Positions 8,929-17,163 of a DNA stretch of 47,005 bases are shown one piece after another. This DNA comes from Elizabethkingia argenteiflava (lineage in GTDB: Bacteria > Bacteroidota > Bacteroidia > Flavobacteriales > Weeksellaceae). Location: positions 1 to 47,005 of the forward strand of contig NZ_JAAABJ010000335.1 in assembly GCF_009904105.1 (NCBI RefSeq), written 5' to 3'. A program made the translations under genes and the position numbers. Numbering within the stretch: position 1 is the stretch's first letter; every line of letters begins with the position of its first letter. The notes under the pieces were generated by a model. It saw only the letters and a list, made by a program, of their open reading frames with translations. It was not told the DNA's origin and searched no databases.

Positions 8929-9570
8929 ATGGAATACAATACGAAAAGATCTCACCTCTATATGCCCGAATATGGGCGCTTAATACAATCCTTAGTAGAA
9001 CACTGCAAGACACTTACCACAAAAGAAGAACGTAATGAAATCGCTCATTCCATTATTTCTTTTATCGGACAGAGAAATCCACATCTTAGAAGTGAAGAAA
9101 ATTATAAACACAAGCTTTGGGATCATCTCTTTATCTTGGCGGATTACGATTTAGATGTAGATTCTCCTTACCCTATTCCCACTCGGGAAGAGATGCAGCA
9201 AAAACCTAAAAAAATAGAATACCCCTCTTATGACAATGAGTATAAGTTCTATGGAAAGAGCATTCTTCAGCTCATCGATAAAGCCATAGCGCTACCCGAA
9301 GGAGAAGAAAAAGAAACCTTAATACAGGTGATCGCTAACAATATGAAAAAATCCTATAATGTTTATAACAAAGAACATGTACAGGATGAAGTTATCTTTA
9401 GACACCTAAAAGAGCTTTCCAAAAATCAACTCTATATAACAGGAATAGATTCTTTAGAGAAGAGTAAAATATACCATTCCAATAACCATAGAAATAAAAA
9501 TCAAAACCATAAAAATAACCAACAGAAAAGGAAAAATTTCCAAAACCATAAAAATAACCGCAAAAATTAA
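8929..9570 (+). CDS. DUF4290 family protein
   Basis: 213 residues. The N-terminal 150 residues match the Bacteroidota-specific DUF4290 family (MEYNTKRSHLYMPEYGR at the start, then KHKLWDHLFILADYDLDVD). The last 35 or so residues are a low-complexity tail rich in Asn, Lys, His and Arg, with repeats such as NHKNN. Such a basic tail could bind nucleic acid or phosphate groups, which is inference. The stop overlaps the murA start by one base (TAATG), so translation is likely coupled. This neighbour pair is common in the phylum, but the function is unknown. Confidence 0.9.
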   Translation: MEYNTKRSHLYMPEYGRLIQSLVEHCKTLTTKEERNEIAHSIISFIGQRNPHLRSEENYKHKLWDHLFILADYDLDVDSPYPIPTREEMQQKPKKIEYPSYDNEYKFYGKSILQLIDKAIALPEGEEKETLIQVIANNMKKSYNVYNKEHVQDEVIFRHLKELSKNQLYITGIDSLEKSKIYHSNNHRNKNQNHKNNQQKRKNFQNHKNNRKN

Positions 9571-10877
9571 TGAGTAACGCATTTCAAATACGGGGAGGAA
9601 AACCTTTGTCCGGCGAAATAACTCCCCAAGGGGCAAAGAACGAAGCATTGCAGATTTTATGTGCCGTGCTTTTGACGAGCGATGAAGTAAGGATAAAAAA
9701 TATCCCGGATATTAAAGATGTCAATCAGCTGATCGATATTCTTAAAGACATGGGCGTTATCATCACTAAAAATGGAAAAGGTGACTATAGTTTTAAAGCT
9801 GATAATATTAACTTTGACTACATAAAATCTCCTGAATTTAAAAAAAATGCAACAAAATTAAGGGGATCTGTGATGATTTTAGGTCCCTTATTAGCCCGAT
9901 ATGGAGAGGCCTATCTGCCTACTCCGGGTGGTGATAAAATCGGAAGGAGAAGACTTGATACTCATTTCCAAGGTTTTGTAGAGCTGGGTGCTGAGTTCCA
10001 TTTCGATGAAATAGAAAGTTTCTATTCTCTGCAAGCTAAAGAACTTCATGGTAAATTCATTCTTTTAGAAGAGGCATCGGTAACAGGCACGGCCAATATA
10101 TTAATGGCAGCCGTACTGGCAAAAGGAAAAACGAGAATTTACAATGCAGCCTGCGAACCTTACCTTCAACAGTTGTGTAAAATGCTCAATAGAATGGGGG
10201 CTCAAATATCCGGCATCGGATCAAACCTACTGACCATAGAAGGAGTAAACCATCTTAGCGGAACCGATCATACCATGCTTCCTGATATGGTAGAAATAGG
10301 TTCTTGGATAGGTCTTGCCGCGATGACGAAATCGGCCATCTCCATTAAAAATGTCAACTGGAATCAATTAGGTGTTATTCCTGAAACTTTCAGAAAGTTA
10401 GGTATAAAGGTAGAGAAAGATGGAGAAGATATATACGTTCCAGCACAAGAGTTTTATACAATAAATAAATTTATCGATGGTTCCATATTAACCATTTCAG
10501 ATGCTCCATGGCCTGGTTTTACACCTGACTTATTATCCATTATATTGGTGGTCGCTACACAAGCGAAGGGAACTCTCCTTGTTCATCAGAAAATGTTCGA
10601 ATCCCGATTATTCTTTGTGGACAAATTAATCGACATGGGCGCTCAGATTATACTGTGCGATCCTCATAGAGCTACCGTCGTGGGGCTTAATCATGAATCT
10701 CCTTTAAGGGGTACCACGATGACCTCCCCAGATATCCGTGCTGGAAACGCACTATTGATCGCTGCCCTTTCTGCAGAAGGAGAATCTCTTATCTACAATA
10801 TTGAACAGATCGATCGAGGATATGAGAATATTGACGATAGGCTAAGAGCCTTAGGCGCCGACATAAGAAGAATATAG
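9570..10877 (+). CDS. murA: UDP-N-acetylglucosamine 1-carboxyvinyltransferase (Asp-type)
   Basis: The first committed step of peptidoglycan synthesis: enolpyruvyl transfer from PEP to UDP-GlcNAc in the cytosol. 435 residues, full length. Motifs are LSGEITPQGAKNEAL (residues 13-27, with the active Lys-Asn), GGDKIGRRRLDTHF and SPDIRAGNALLIAAL. The loop residue that is Cys115 in E. coli (GGCTIG) is Asp122 here (GGDKIG). Asp at this site is known in naturally fosfomycin-insensitive MurA enzymes. It is translationally coupled to DUF4290 and ends in a terminator hairpin. Confidence 0.97.
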   Translation: MSNAFQIRGGKPLSGEITPQGAKNEALQILCAVLLTSDEVRIKNIPDIKDVNQLIDILKDMGVIITKNGKGDYSFKADNINFDYIKSPEFKKNATKLRGSVMILGPLLARYGEAYLPTPGGDKIGRRRLDTHFQGFVELGAEFHFDEIESFYSLQAKELHGKFILLEEASVTGTANILMAAVLAKGKTRIYNAACEPYLQQLCKMLNRMGAQISGIGSNLLTIEGVNHLSGTDHTMLPDMVEIGSWIGLAAMTKSAISIKNVNWNQLGVIPETFRKLGIKVEKDGEDIYVPAQEFYTINKFIDGSILTISDAPWPGFTPDLLSIILVVATQAKGTLLVHQKMFESRLFFVDKLIDMGAQIILCDPHRATVVGLNHESPLRGTTMTSPDIRAGNALLIAALSAEGESLIYNIEQIDRGYENIDDRLRALGADIRRI

Positions 10878-10893
10878 CCCACTGAACTTCCTT

Positions 10894-10917
10894 AAAAAAA
10901 GCCTGTGGGCTTTTTTT
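10894..10917 (+). terminator. Hairpin terminator after murA
   Basis: AAAAAAAGCC (10894-10903), loop TGTG, GGCTTTTTTT (10908-10917), followed by one more T. A second pairing, AGCCCAC (10876-10882, overlapping the stop) with GTGGGCT (10905-10911), competes with it. Confidence 0.8.
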
Positions 10918-11024
10918 TATTTAAGATATAAAATAGATAGATAGGAAAAATATAGAGCCCCTATTTATTTTTTGATTCTAAAATGTATTTCATGATACCC
11001 TCAAAATATTCTAATAGAATTTAG

Positions 11025-11032
11025 TAAATTTG
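11025..11032 (+). promoter_or_regulatory. -7 box upstream of the class I aminotransferase
   Basis: TAAATTTG matches TAnnTTTG, 22 nt before the ATG at 11055. Confidence 0.5.
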
Positions 11033-11054
11033 CTATTAAAATGAGATCTTAAAA

Positions 11055-12248
11055 ATGCCAAAATTATCACATAGAGCCGAAAACATGCCGGCTTCACCCA
11101 TTCGAAAATTAGTTCCCTACTCCCTTGCTGCCAAACAAAAAGGTATTAAGGTTTACCACCTCAATATTGGGCAACCTGATATTGAGACCCCTGATTCTGC
11201 TTTAGCTGCTCTAAAGGATATTCATTTAAAGGTACTAGAATACTCACTGTCAGAAGGAAATATTGAGTACCGAGATCAACTAGCAAAATATTATAATAAA
11301 CTAGGGTTTGGGGATATTAGTGCCCAAAATTTCATCGTTACCAACGGCGGATCTGAAGCTTTAAATTTCACCCTATCGGTACTCTGTGATCCAGAGGACG
11401 AAATCATTATACCAGAACCTTATTATGCTAATTATAATGGATTTTCCACTGCTTTAGGCGTGAAAGTAAAATCCATCCCATCTTCTATTGAGAGCGGATT
11501 TGCTCTACCTCCTATAGATGCATTTGATCAACAAATCACCTCTAAAACCAAGGCTATCTTAATCTGTAATCCAGGAAACCCTACGGGTTACCTCTATACC
11601 AGACAAGAACTTGAACAGCTTGCCAAAATAGCTTTAAAATACGACCTGGCTATTATTTCCGATGAGGTTTACCGCGAATATGTCTATGATGGAGAAAGCC
11701 AAGTATCTGTGCTTTCTTTCCCTGAACTAAGAGATCATTGTGTTGTAATCGATTCGGAATCCAAACGTTATAGTATGTGCGGAGTAAGAGTAGGCTGTAT
11801 GGTCACCCGTTCACAGAAAATTTTGGAAGCAGCTATGAAATTTGCACAAGCACGACTCAGTCCTGTACTGATTGGACAAATTATTGCCTCTGCAGCCCAT
11901 GTTAAAGATGAAGCCTATATCCGCTCGGTACGCGAGGAATACACCAAACGAAGAGACCTTTTGGTCAAATTATTAAACGAAATTCCAGGCGTAGTATGCC
12001 CAAATCCTAAAGGTGCGTTTTACTGTATGGTCGAGCTCCCTGTAAAAGATACGGATGACTTTGCTCAATGGCTATTAGAGTCCTATCATCTAGACGGAGA
12101 AACAGTTATGATAGCGCCTGGAGGAGGTTTTTATTCAGACCCTGCTCTAGGAAAAAAACAGGTAAGAGTCGCTTATGTATTAAAGGAGGAAGATCTTAGA
12201 AAGTCTGTGGAAATTTTAAAAGACGCGCTTGAAAAGTATCCTGCATAA
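11055..12248 (+). CDS. Class I/II pyridoxal-phosphate aminotransferase (aspartate aminotransferase-like)
   Basis: 397 residues, the normal size for fold type I aminotransferases. It shows NIGQPDIETP (substrate pocket), TNGGSEALNF (cofactor phosphate region), CNPGNPTG with the conserved Asn, ISDEVYREYVYDG, and SKRYSMCGVRVGC, whose Lys should form the Schiff base with PLP. The C-terminal half has the usual small domain. Aspartate or a related amino acid is the likely donor, but specificity cannot be set from sequence. It appears to be monocistronic, 177 bp after murA and with its own -7 box. Confidence 0.92.
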   Translation: MPKLSHRAENMPASPIRKLVPYSLAAKQKGIKVYHLNIGQPDIETPDSALAALKDIHLKVLEYSLSEGNIEYRDQLAKYYNKLGFGDISAQNFIVTNGGSEALNFTLSVLCDPEDEIIIPEPYYANYNGFSTALGVKVKSIPSSIESGFALPPIDAFDQQITSKTKAILICNPGNPTGYLYTRQELEQLAKIALKYDLAIISDEVYREYVYDGESQVSVLSFPELRDHCVVIDSESKRYSMCGVRVGCMVTRSQKILEAAMKFAQARLSPVLIGQIIASAAHVKDEAYIRSVREEYTKRRDLLVKLLNEIPGVVCPNPKGAFYCMVELPVKDTDDFAQWLLESYHLDGETVMIAPGGGFYSDPALGKKQVRVAYVLKEEDLRKSVEILKDALEKYPA

Positions 12249-12378
12249 ATAAAATTTCTTTATCTATTTGGGTTGAGATGAAATCTTTTCCTCTAGCCTG
12301 TATAAATCTATGATCTACAGCTTCACTACATAATAAAAACTCCTATTTTTTATCTCATAGAACTTCTATAAAACAGTA

Positions 12379-13398
12379 ATGCAGTTACAGAAAAATTTTT
12401 CACTCAGAAAACATAATACTTTTCAGGTTGATGCAAAAGCATCTTTTTTCACAGAAGTTTACACCCTTGAGGAATTAACGGAAGCTTTAGATTTTGCGAA
12501 AGACAAAAACCTATCCTATTTTATCTTGGGAGGTGGAAGCAATATACTCTTGACACAGGATTTTAAAGGTATTGTTATTGCCTTGCGCTTAAGTGGGATT
12601 TCTGAACAAAGAATAGATGAAAATCATATTGTAGTAACGGCTAAAGCTGGTGAAAACTGGCATCAATTTGTTCGCTACTGCACTACTAAAAATTATGGTG
12701 GTCTGGAAAATCTGTCTTTAATTCCAGGAAATGTGGGCACCTCCCCTATTCAAAATATCGGAGCCTACGGTGTAGAGATAAAAGACGCTTTCCACAGCTG
12801 CAAAGTACTCGATACGCTAGATGGAAGTGTTAAAACGCTTCATGTAGAAGACTGCCATTTTGGGTATCGGGATTCTATTTTTAAGAATTCGGAAAAAGGC
12901 CGCTATATTATATTAGAGGTAAGCTTTCTACTGACCACTGACCACCATCAGATTTCCGCATCTTATGGCGCCATCCAGCAGCAATTGGAACAAAAGAATA
13001 TAAAAAACCCGTCAATAAAAGATATTTCTGAAGCTGTTATTGCCATTAGGCAAAGTAAATTGCCCGATCCACAAATCACTGGAAATGCGGGAAGTTTTTT
13101 TAAAAATCCGGTTATCCCAATAGAACAATTCAATATTCTAAAAAGAAATTTTGAAAATATACCAAACTACCCTAGCCATCAGGAAATAAAAATACCCGCA
13201 GGCTGGCTTATTGAGCAATGCGGATGGAAGGGCAAAACTTTAGGAAACGTAGGATGCCACCCACTTCAAGCCTTGGTTATTATCAATAGCAACGGCAAGG
13301 CTACAGGACAAGAGGTTTATAATTTCTCATCTGATATTATTGATTCTGTTAAAGAAAAATTCAACATTCAGTTAGAACGAGAAGTGAACGTTCTATAA
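12379..13398 (+). CDS. murB: UDP-N-acetylenolpyruvoylglucosamine reductase
   Basis: A flavoenzyme that reduces the MurA product to UDP-MurNAc with NADPH. 339 residues, consistent with the longer type I enzymes. It shows HNTFQVDAKA near the N-terminus, the FAD-binding ILGGGSNIL and GLENLSLIPGNVG, NAGSFFKNP with the catalytic Ser, and the late PAGWLIEQCGWKG. Having murA nearby in the same direction fits a cell-wall set, although a 1.5-kb aminotransferase region separates them. No clear -7 box was found, and the 130-bp gap before it is AT-rich. A bidirectional terminator follows. Confidence 0.96.
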   Translation: MQLQKNFSLRKHNTFQVDAKASFFTEVYTLEELTEALDFAKDKNLSYFILGGGSNILLTQDFKGIVIALRLSGISEQRIDENHIVVTAKAGENWHQFVRYCTTKNYGGLENLSLIPGNVGTSPIQNIGAYGVEIKDAFHSCKVLDTLDGSVKTLHVEDCHFGYRDSIFKNSEKGRYIILEVSFLLTTDHHQISASYGAIQQQLEQKNIKNPSIKDISEAVIAIRQSKLPDPQITGNAGSFFKNPVIPIEQFNILKRNFENIPNYPSHQEIKIPAGWLIEQCGWKGKTLGNVGCHPLQALVIINSNGKATGQEVYNFSSDIIDSVKEKFNIQLEREVNVL

Positions 13399-13405
13399 AA
13401 ATATA

Positions 13406-13433
13406 AAGGCTGTTACTTATTGGTAGCAGCCTT
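13406..13433. terminator. Bidirectional terminator between murB and hemB
   Basis: AAGGCTG (13406-13412) pairs with CAGCCTT (13427-13433). Inner bases TTAC and GTAG extend the stem. It sits between two convergent genes. Confidence 0.7.
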
Positions 13434-13451
13434 ATTTATACAATTATCTAA

Positions 13452-14441
13452 TTATTTATTTAAGAGCACCGAAGCCTCTTTGGCAAAATAAGTAAAGATG
13501 AGATCGGCCCCTGCCCTTTTGATACTTTGCAACGTTTCTAAGACGATCTTATCGTGATCCAACCATCCATTCTGAGAAGCCGCTTTTAGCATGGCATATT
13601 CCCCACTTACCTGATATACAGCAATAGGATGAGTAATAAGCTCTCTCACTTTGGCTACAATATCTAGATTAGATAGCCCTGGCTTTATCATAATAATATC
13701 CGCCCCTTCCTGTACATCGCTAAGAACTTCACGAATTGCTTCACGGCTATTGGAGAAATCCATCTGATAGGTTTTTTTATCCATGGGGATGTCTTTATCC
13801 TCCACTGGAGCACTATCCAAAGCACTTCTAAAAGGTCCATAAAAAGCACTCGCATACTTAGCTGCATAGGCTACGATACCTACGTGATCAAAACCATTTT
13901 GCTCAAAAGCCTGTCGGATCGCAAATACACGCCCATCCATCATATCCGAGGGAGCAACAAAATCAGCCCCTGCTTCTGCATGTGAAAGGCTCATCTTTAC
14001 CAAAGCCTCTACTGTAGCATCATTCACCACCCTACCTTGCTGAACAATACCATCATGCCCATATATGGAGTAAGGATCAAGAGCAACATCGGGCATCACC
14101 AGTATATTGGGTTCTGTATCTTTTATCAATTTTATCGTATCCTGCATTAATCCTCCAGGATTCCAGGATTCTTTACCGGTGTTGTCCTTAAGATGGTCTC
14201 CTACCTTAACATAGATATTAACCGCCTTGATACCATGACTATAGAGATCCTTAATTTCATTTTTTAATAAATCTAAAGAGTATCTATATACCCCTGGCAT
14301 AGAAGGTATAGCTTCCTTTTTTTCCGACCCCTCCATAACGAAAATAGGAAGTACAAAATCATCAGTAGTTAAGGTAGTTTCCCTCAATAAGTCTCTAATA
14401 GACTGGTTTTTACGCAATTTTCTATTTCTATCAAAATTCAT
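13452..14441 (-). CDS. hemB: Porphobilinogen synthase (delta-aminolevulinic acid dehydratase)
   Basis: Condenses two 5-aminolevulinate molecules to porphobilinogen for heme synthesis. 329 residues. The active-site lysines are seen in VAYAAKYASAFYGPFR and in IMIKPGLSNLD. The metal region reads DVALDPYSIYGHDG, with Asp and Ala where zinc enzymes have Cys, so this is the magnesium-type rather than the zinc-type enzyme. It stands alone on the minus strand with a -7 box at 14468-14475 and converges on murB. Confidence 0.96.
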   Translation of the reverse strand: MNFDRNRKLRKNQSIRDLLRETTLTTDDFVLPIFVMEGSEKKEAIPSMPGVYRYSLDLLKNEIKDLYSHGIKAVNIYVKVGDHLKDNTGKESWNPGGLMQDTIKLIKDTEPNILVMPDVALDPYSIYGHDGIVQQGRVVNDATVEALVKMSLSHAEAGADFVAPSDMMDGRVFAIRQAFEQNGFDHVGIVAYAAKYASAFYGPFRSALDSAPVEDKDIPMDKKTYQMDFSNSREAIREVLSDVQEGADIIMIKPGLSNLDIVAKVRELITHPIAVYQVSGEYAMLKAASQNGWLDHDKIVLETLQSIKRAGADLIFTYFAKEASVLLNK

Positions 14442-14467
14442 CTCTGAACCACTTTAAAGTTGTAGAA

Positions 14468-14475
14468 CAAATTTA
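14468..14475 (-). promoter_or_regulatory. -7 box upstream of hemB
   Basis: Minus-strand TAAATTTG, 26 nt before the hemB start codon. Confidence 0.5.
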
Positions 14476-14545
14476 GCCATCCTGAGGTGGTAAACCTATT
14501 GTTTTATGATTTCTTTTTTATTATAACTTTTTTATTTTTTCATAC

Positions 14546-14578
14546 AAAAAGAGCTGCATCAATGGAGCAGCTCTTTTT
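14546..14578 (-). terminator. Terminator after deoC
   Basis: AAAAAGAGCTGC (14546-14557) and GCAGCTCTTTTT (14567-14578) form a perfect 12-bp stem around a 9-nt loop, 17 bp past the deoC stop. Confidence 0.85.
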
Positions 14579-14595
14579 ATAATTATAATATCCTA

Positions 14596-15339
14596 CTAAT
14601 AAGGTCCCTTAATGATATCACCTTTCGCTAAGGACGAGGCCGAAGAGGTCCCGATACGCTGTACCCCTAGTTCTATCATGCGTATGGCTTCTTCTGGTGA
14701 TTTTACACCACCAGCAGCTTTTACCGGTAAACGTCCTGCATTTTCGAGCATAATCTGGATACCTTCTACCGTCGCTCCGGCTGGCTTTCCATCTTGCGTT
14801 TTATAAAATCCTGTAGAAGATTTTATAAAAACCTTATCTGTACTTTCAGGGAAATTCTCTTCAGTCCAAAGTGCTATGCGTTTAGTAATATCTGCTATTT
14901 GCTCATTGTCCAAAGCTGCAATTTCGATGATCCATTTTGCAATTTTAGCATTTTTAAGAGCTCGCTGAGTACAACGCTTAACTTCTTCTTTTACTAATTC
15001 TATATTCCCGTTTTTATAAGCTTCAAAATTGATAACAAAATCCAATTCGTCTACTCCATCTTCAATAGCTTTCTGAGCTTCTGCCAATTTTTCCTCAATG
15101 GAAGTAGTCCCTTCATGAAATCCTATAACCGTACCTACCTTTACCGAAGATCTGTGCTCGAGAATAGTGTTTTTTGCTTTTTTCACATAGTCTGGGCGAA
15201 GCATCACTGCAAAAAACTTTTGCTCTATAGCTTCTCGTACCAATTCATCAACTCTTTTACTCGTCTGTTCTTCTGTAAAGCCAGACTGCTGAGGCAGCGC
15301 CAAGTAAGTAGAATCCAAATAATCCTTTATATCTTTCAT
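14596..15339 (-). CDS. deoC: Deoxyribose-phosphate aldolase
   Basis: Splits 2-deoxyribose 5-phosphate into glyceraldehyde 3-phosphate and acetaldehyde, the last step of deoxynucleoside catabolism. 247 residues, typical of the class I aldolase. It shows DELDFVINFEAYKNG, the Schiff-base Lys in DKVFIKSSTGF, the second catalytic Lys in LPVKAAGGVKSPEEA, and the phosphate-binding RIGTSSA. It is the last gene of a tight minus-strand run (4 bp after the Lrp-type gene) and ends in a strong terminator. deoD at 43922 is another piece of the same pathway, but far away. Confidence 0.95.
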   Translation of the reverse strand: MKDIKDYLDSTYLALPQQSGFTEEQTSKRVDELVREAIEQKFFAVMLRPDYVKKAKNTILEHRSSVKVGTVIGFHEGTTSIEEKLAEAQKAIEDGVDELDFVINFEAYKNGNIELVKEEVKRCTQRALKNAKIAKWIIEIAALDNEQIADITKRIALWTEENFPESTDKVFIKSSTGFYKTQDGKPAGATVEGIQIMLENAGRLPVKAAGGVKSPEEAIRMIELGVQRIGTSSASSLAKGDIIKGPY

Positions 15340-15343
15340 AAGC

Positions 15344-15820
15344 TTATACTTTAAGCTGTCTTGAAATGCTTTGTTCCAAAGATATAAAAGTCTCTGTTCT
15401 CATCACACCCTTTAGTTTCTGGACTTGACTTAATATTTCCATCAGGTGATCATTATCTTTTGCCAATACTTTTAGGAATATCGTATAATCTCCTGTTGTA
15501 TAATGAGCTTCGACAATCTGATTAATCTGTCTTAACGATTTCACAATTTCATTATAATGACCTGGATGATCTAAGTACACCCCCATATATGAGGTTACCT
15601 TATAGCCAACTTTTCTTGGATTTAGGAAAGACATTGAGTTCTCAATTACCCCAGCTTGTTCCAATTTCTTAATTCTCTGATGTACAGCTGTCGTAGAAAT
15701 CCCTACACGCGATGATATATGTGCTAAAGAGGTTTTAGCATTATCCATCAACAAATAAATAATTTCCTTATCAATCATATCAAGATGATAAGCTTCTGTA
15801 GCCAAATTTTTCATATACAT
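15344..15820 (-). CDS. Lrp/AsnC family transcriptional regulator
   Basis: 158 residues. An N-terminal winged helix (LDMIDKEIIYLLMDNAKTSL, then GISTTAVHQRIKKLEQAGVI) is followed by the ligand-binding RAM domain, residues about 75-150 (VEAHYTTGDYTIFLKV, LKGVMRTETFISL). Such proteins bind DNA as octamers or dimers and often sense amino acids. It sits 1 bp after the phosphatase-family gene and 4 bp before deoC, so the three are probably one mRNA. It could regulate this operon, but no operator was identified. The effector is unknown. Confidence 0.93.
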   Translation of the reverse strand: MYMKNLATEAYHLDMIDKEIIYLLMDNAKTSLAHISSRVGISTTAVHQRIKKLEQAGVIENSMSFLNPRKVGYKVTSYMGVYLDHPGHYNEIVKSLRQINQIVEAHYTTGDYTIFLKVLAKDNDHLMEILSQVQKLKGVMRTETFISLEQSISRQLKV

Positions 15821-15821
15821 T

Positions 15822-16796
15822 TTATTTTACTTTAATCTTTATCTTTATAAAAACTGGAAAATGATCGCTATACCCCCCCAAATATCGAGTTCCAGCATAT
15901 GTTCTAAATGGATGGCCTCTTTTTTTGTTATGAGGACTTCTTTCGATGAGATGTCTAGAGTCAAAAACCTTTGCATGGAGAAACTCAATGCTATTTTCTT
16001 GTTCCAAAAATGCTGGGGATAAGATTATTTGATCGAACAATAATCCTTCGCTCCTATGAAACGTGGAAAATTTTTTTTTATTATAGAGTTCTTCGAAAAA
16101 ATTTATCAATACAATTTCACTTTTATTATTAAATGCTACAAAATCTTGCAAATTAGCTTCTGTTGGGTTTTCATTAAAGTCGCCCATCACCACTATATTC
16201 TCTAAAGGATTTTGCAAAAGCTTATCCCGGATTTTACGCTGCAACTTATCCAGAATAATTTTACGCTTAGCCATCCCCACCTCTTTTTGTCTTTTGGAGG
16301 GTAGATGCAATACGTAAATACTCAATTCGACGGGCCCATATCTAAAACGGGCATATAAAATATCTCTTGTGGTACTCGGTACAGGGAGCATTCCTATTTC
16401 ACCCTCAAAAATTTCGGAATAAACTTCAGAATATAACAATTCAAGCTTTGTTTTATCATATAACAATGCCGTGTCCACCCCTCGCTGATCAGGTGAATCA
16501 TAATGTACAAAAGCATAATTACCTTTGAAAACATCCTGGTTCACTATGTCCTCAAGAACCTGATTAGTTTCTATTTCCGCCAATCCTATCAGCATAGGCA
16601 AAAGCCCCTCCTCTAGACGAAGATAGTTAAAGACTTGGGTAAACTTAAGAAGTTTATTCTGGTAACGGGCCTCATTCCAATTTCTAAGCCCAGATTTCGG
16701 AATATCACTTCTAGGGTATTGTTTCAGCTGAGGCGCATAAAAATTTTCCGTATTGTAAAACACTACCAATTCCGGCGCTATAGAGAGCCCTTCCAA
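15822..16796 (-). CDS. Endonuclease/exonuclease/phosphatase family protein, apparent loss of lipoprotein signal
   Basis: 324 residues from a TTG start. The fold markers are LVVFYNTENFY near residue 10, GLAEIET, VMGDFNENPTEAN near the middle, and YSDHFPVFI at the end. These carry the metal and phosphate-binding residues of the EEP superfamily. Substrate unknown. The start is uncertain. In frame upstream lies KVLSGCKLNEKELE, with a good lipobox (LSGC, Cys codon 16815-16817), but a TAA at 16833-16835 cuts it from a hydrophobic stretch IIVVLPLI. I infer a lipoprotein or exported ancestor whose signal peptide was broken. The protein may now start internally in the cytosol. First gene of the run with the Lrp regulator and deoC. 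Confidence 0.85.
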   Translation of the reverse strand: MEGLSIAPELVVFYNTENFYAPQLKQYPRSDIPKSGLRNWNEARYQNKLLKFTQVFNYLRLEEGLLPMLIGLAEIETNQVLEDIVNQDVFKGNYAFVHYDSPDQRGVDTALLYDKTKLELLYSEVYSEIFEGEIGMLPVPSTTRDILYARFRYGPVELSIYVLHLPSKRQKEVGMAKRKIILDKLQRKIRDKLLQNPLENIVVMGDFNENPTEANLQDFVAFNNKSEIVLINFFEELYNKKKFSTFHRSEGLLFDQIILSPAFLEQENSIEFLHAKVFDSRHLIERSPHNKKRGHPFRTYAGTRYLGGYSDHFPVFIKIKIKVK

Positions 16797-17163
16797 TTCC
16801 TTTTCATTTAATTTACAACCACTTAATACTTTTTATATTAAAGGTAAAACAACAATAATTCACCATTAAAGAATACATTCATTAATCTTGATAAAGATAC
16901 ACATATATCCAATATTGATTACTATTTTAAAGAAAAATTATTTTTAGTAATAAAAAAAAACCAATTTGGAGTATATAACACAAAAATAAAAAGGCAAACC
17001 TCAAACTTTATATTCGGTTTCTTCACAGGTATACAGTAGGATTGCAAATCATCTATAAAAGCTCAATTTCCCACATACACTGGGATATATTGAATTCTAT
17101 AAGCACCCTGAAAAAAGGGATGATTTTGGAAAAACTGACTCGCGATTTTTAAAATATCCAGGC
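16797..17163. other. Gap between trmD and the phosphatase-family gene
   Basis: No gene. The first 66 bp carry the broken lipoprotein signal described for the neighbouring gene. The rest is AT-rich, with short open frames lacking family resemblance. No convincing terminator for trmD and no clear -7 box for the phosphatase-family operon were seen. Confidence 0.5.

Noticed and set aside
16863-17163. Short open frames past the trmD stop, for example one reading EFYKHPEKRDDFGK
   Set aside because: About 40 codons or fewer, no start codon in a good position and no family match.
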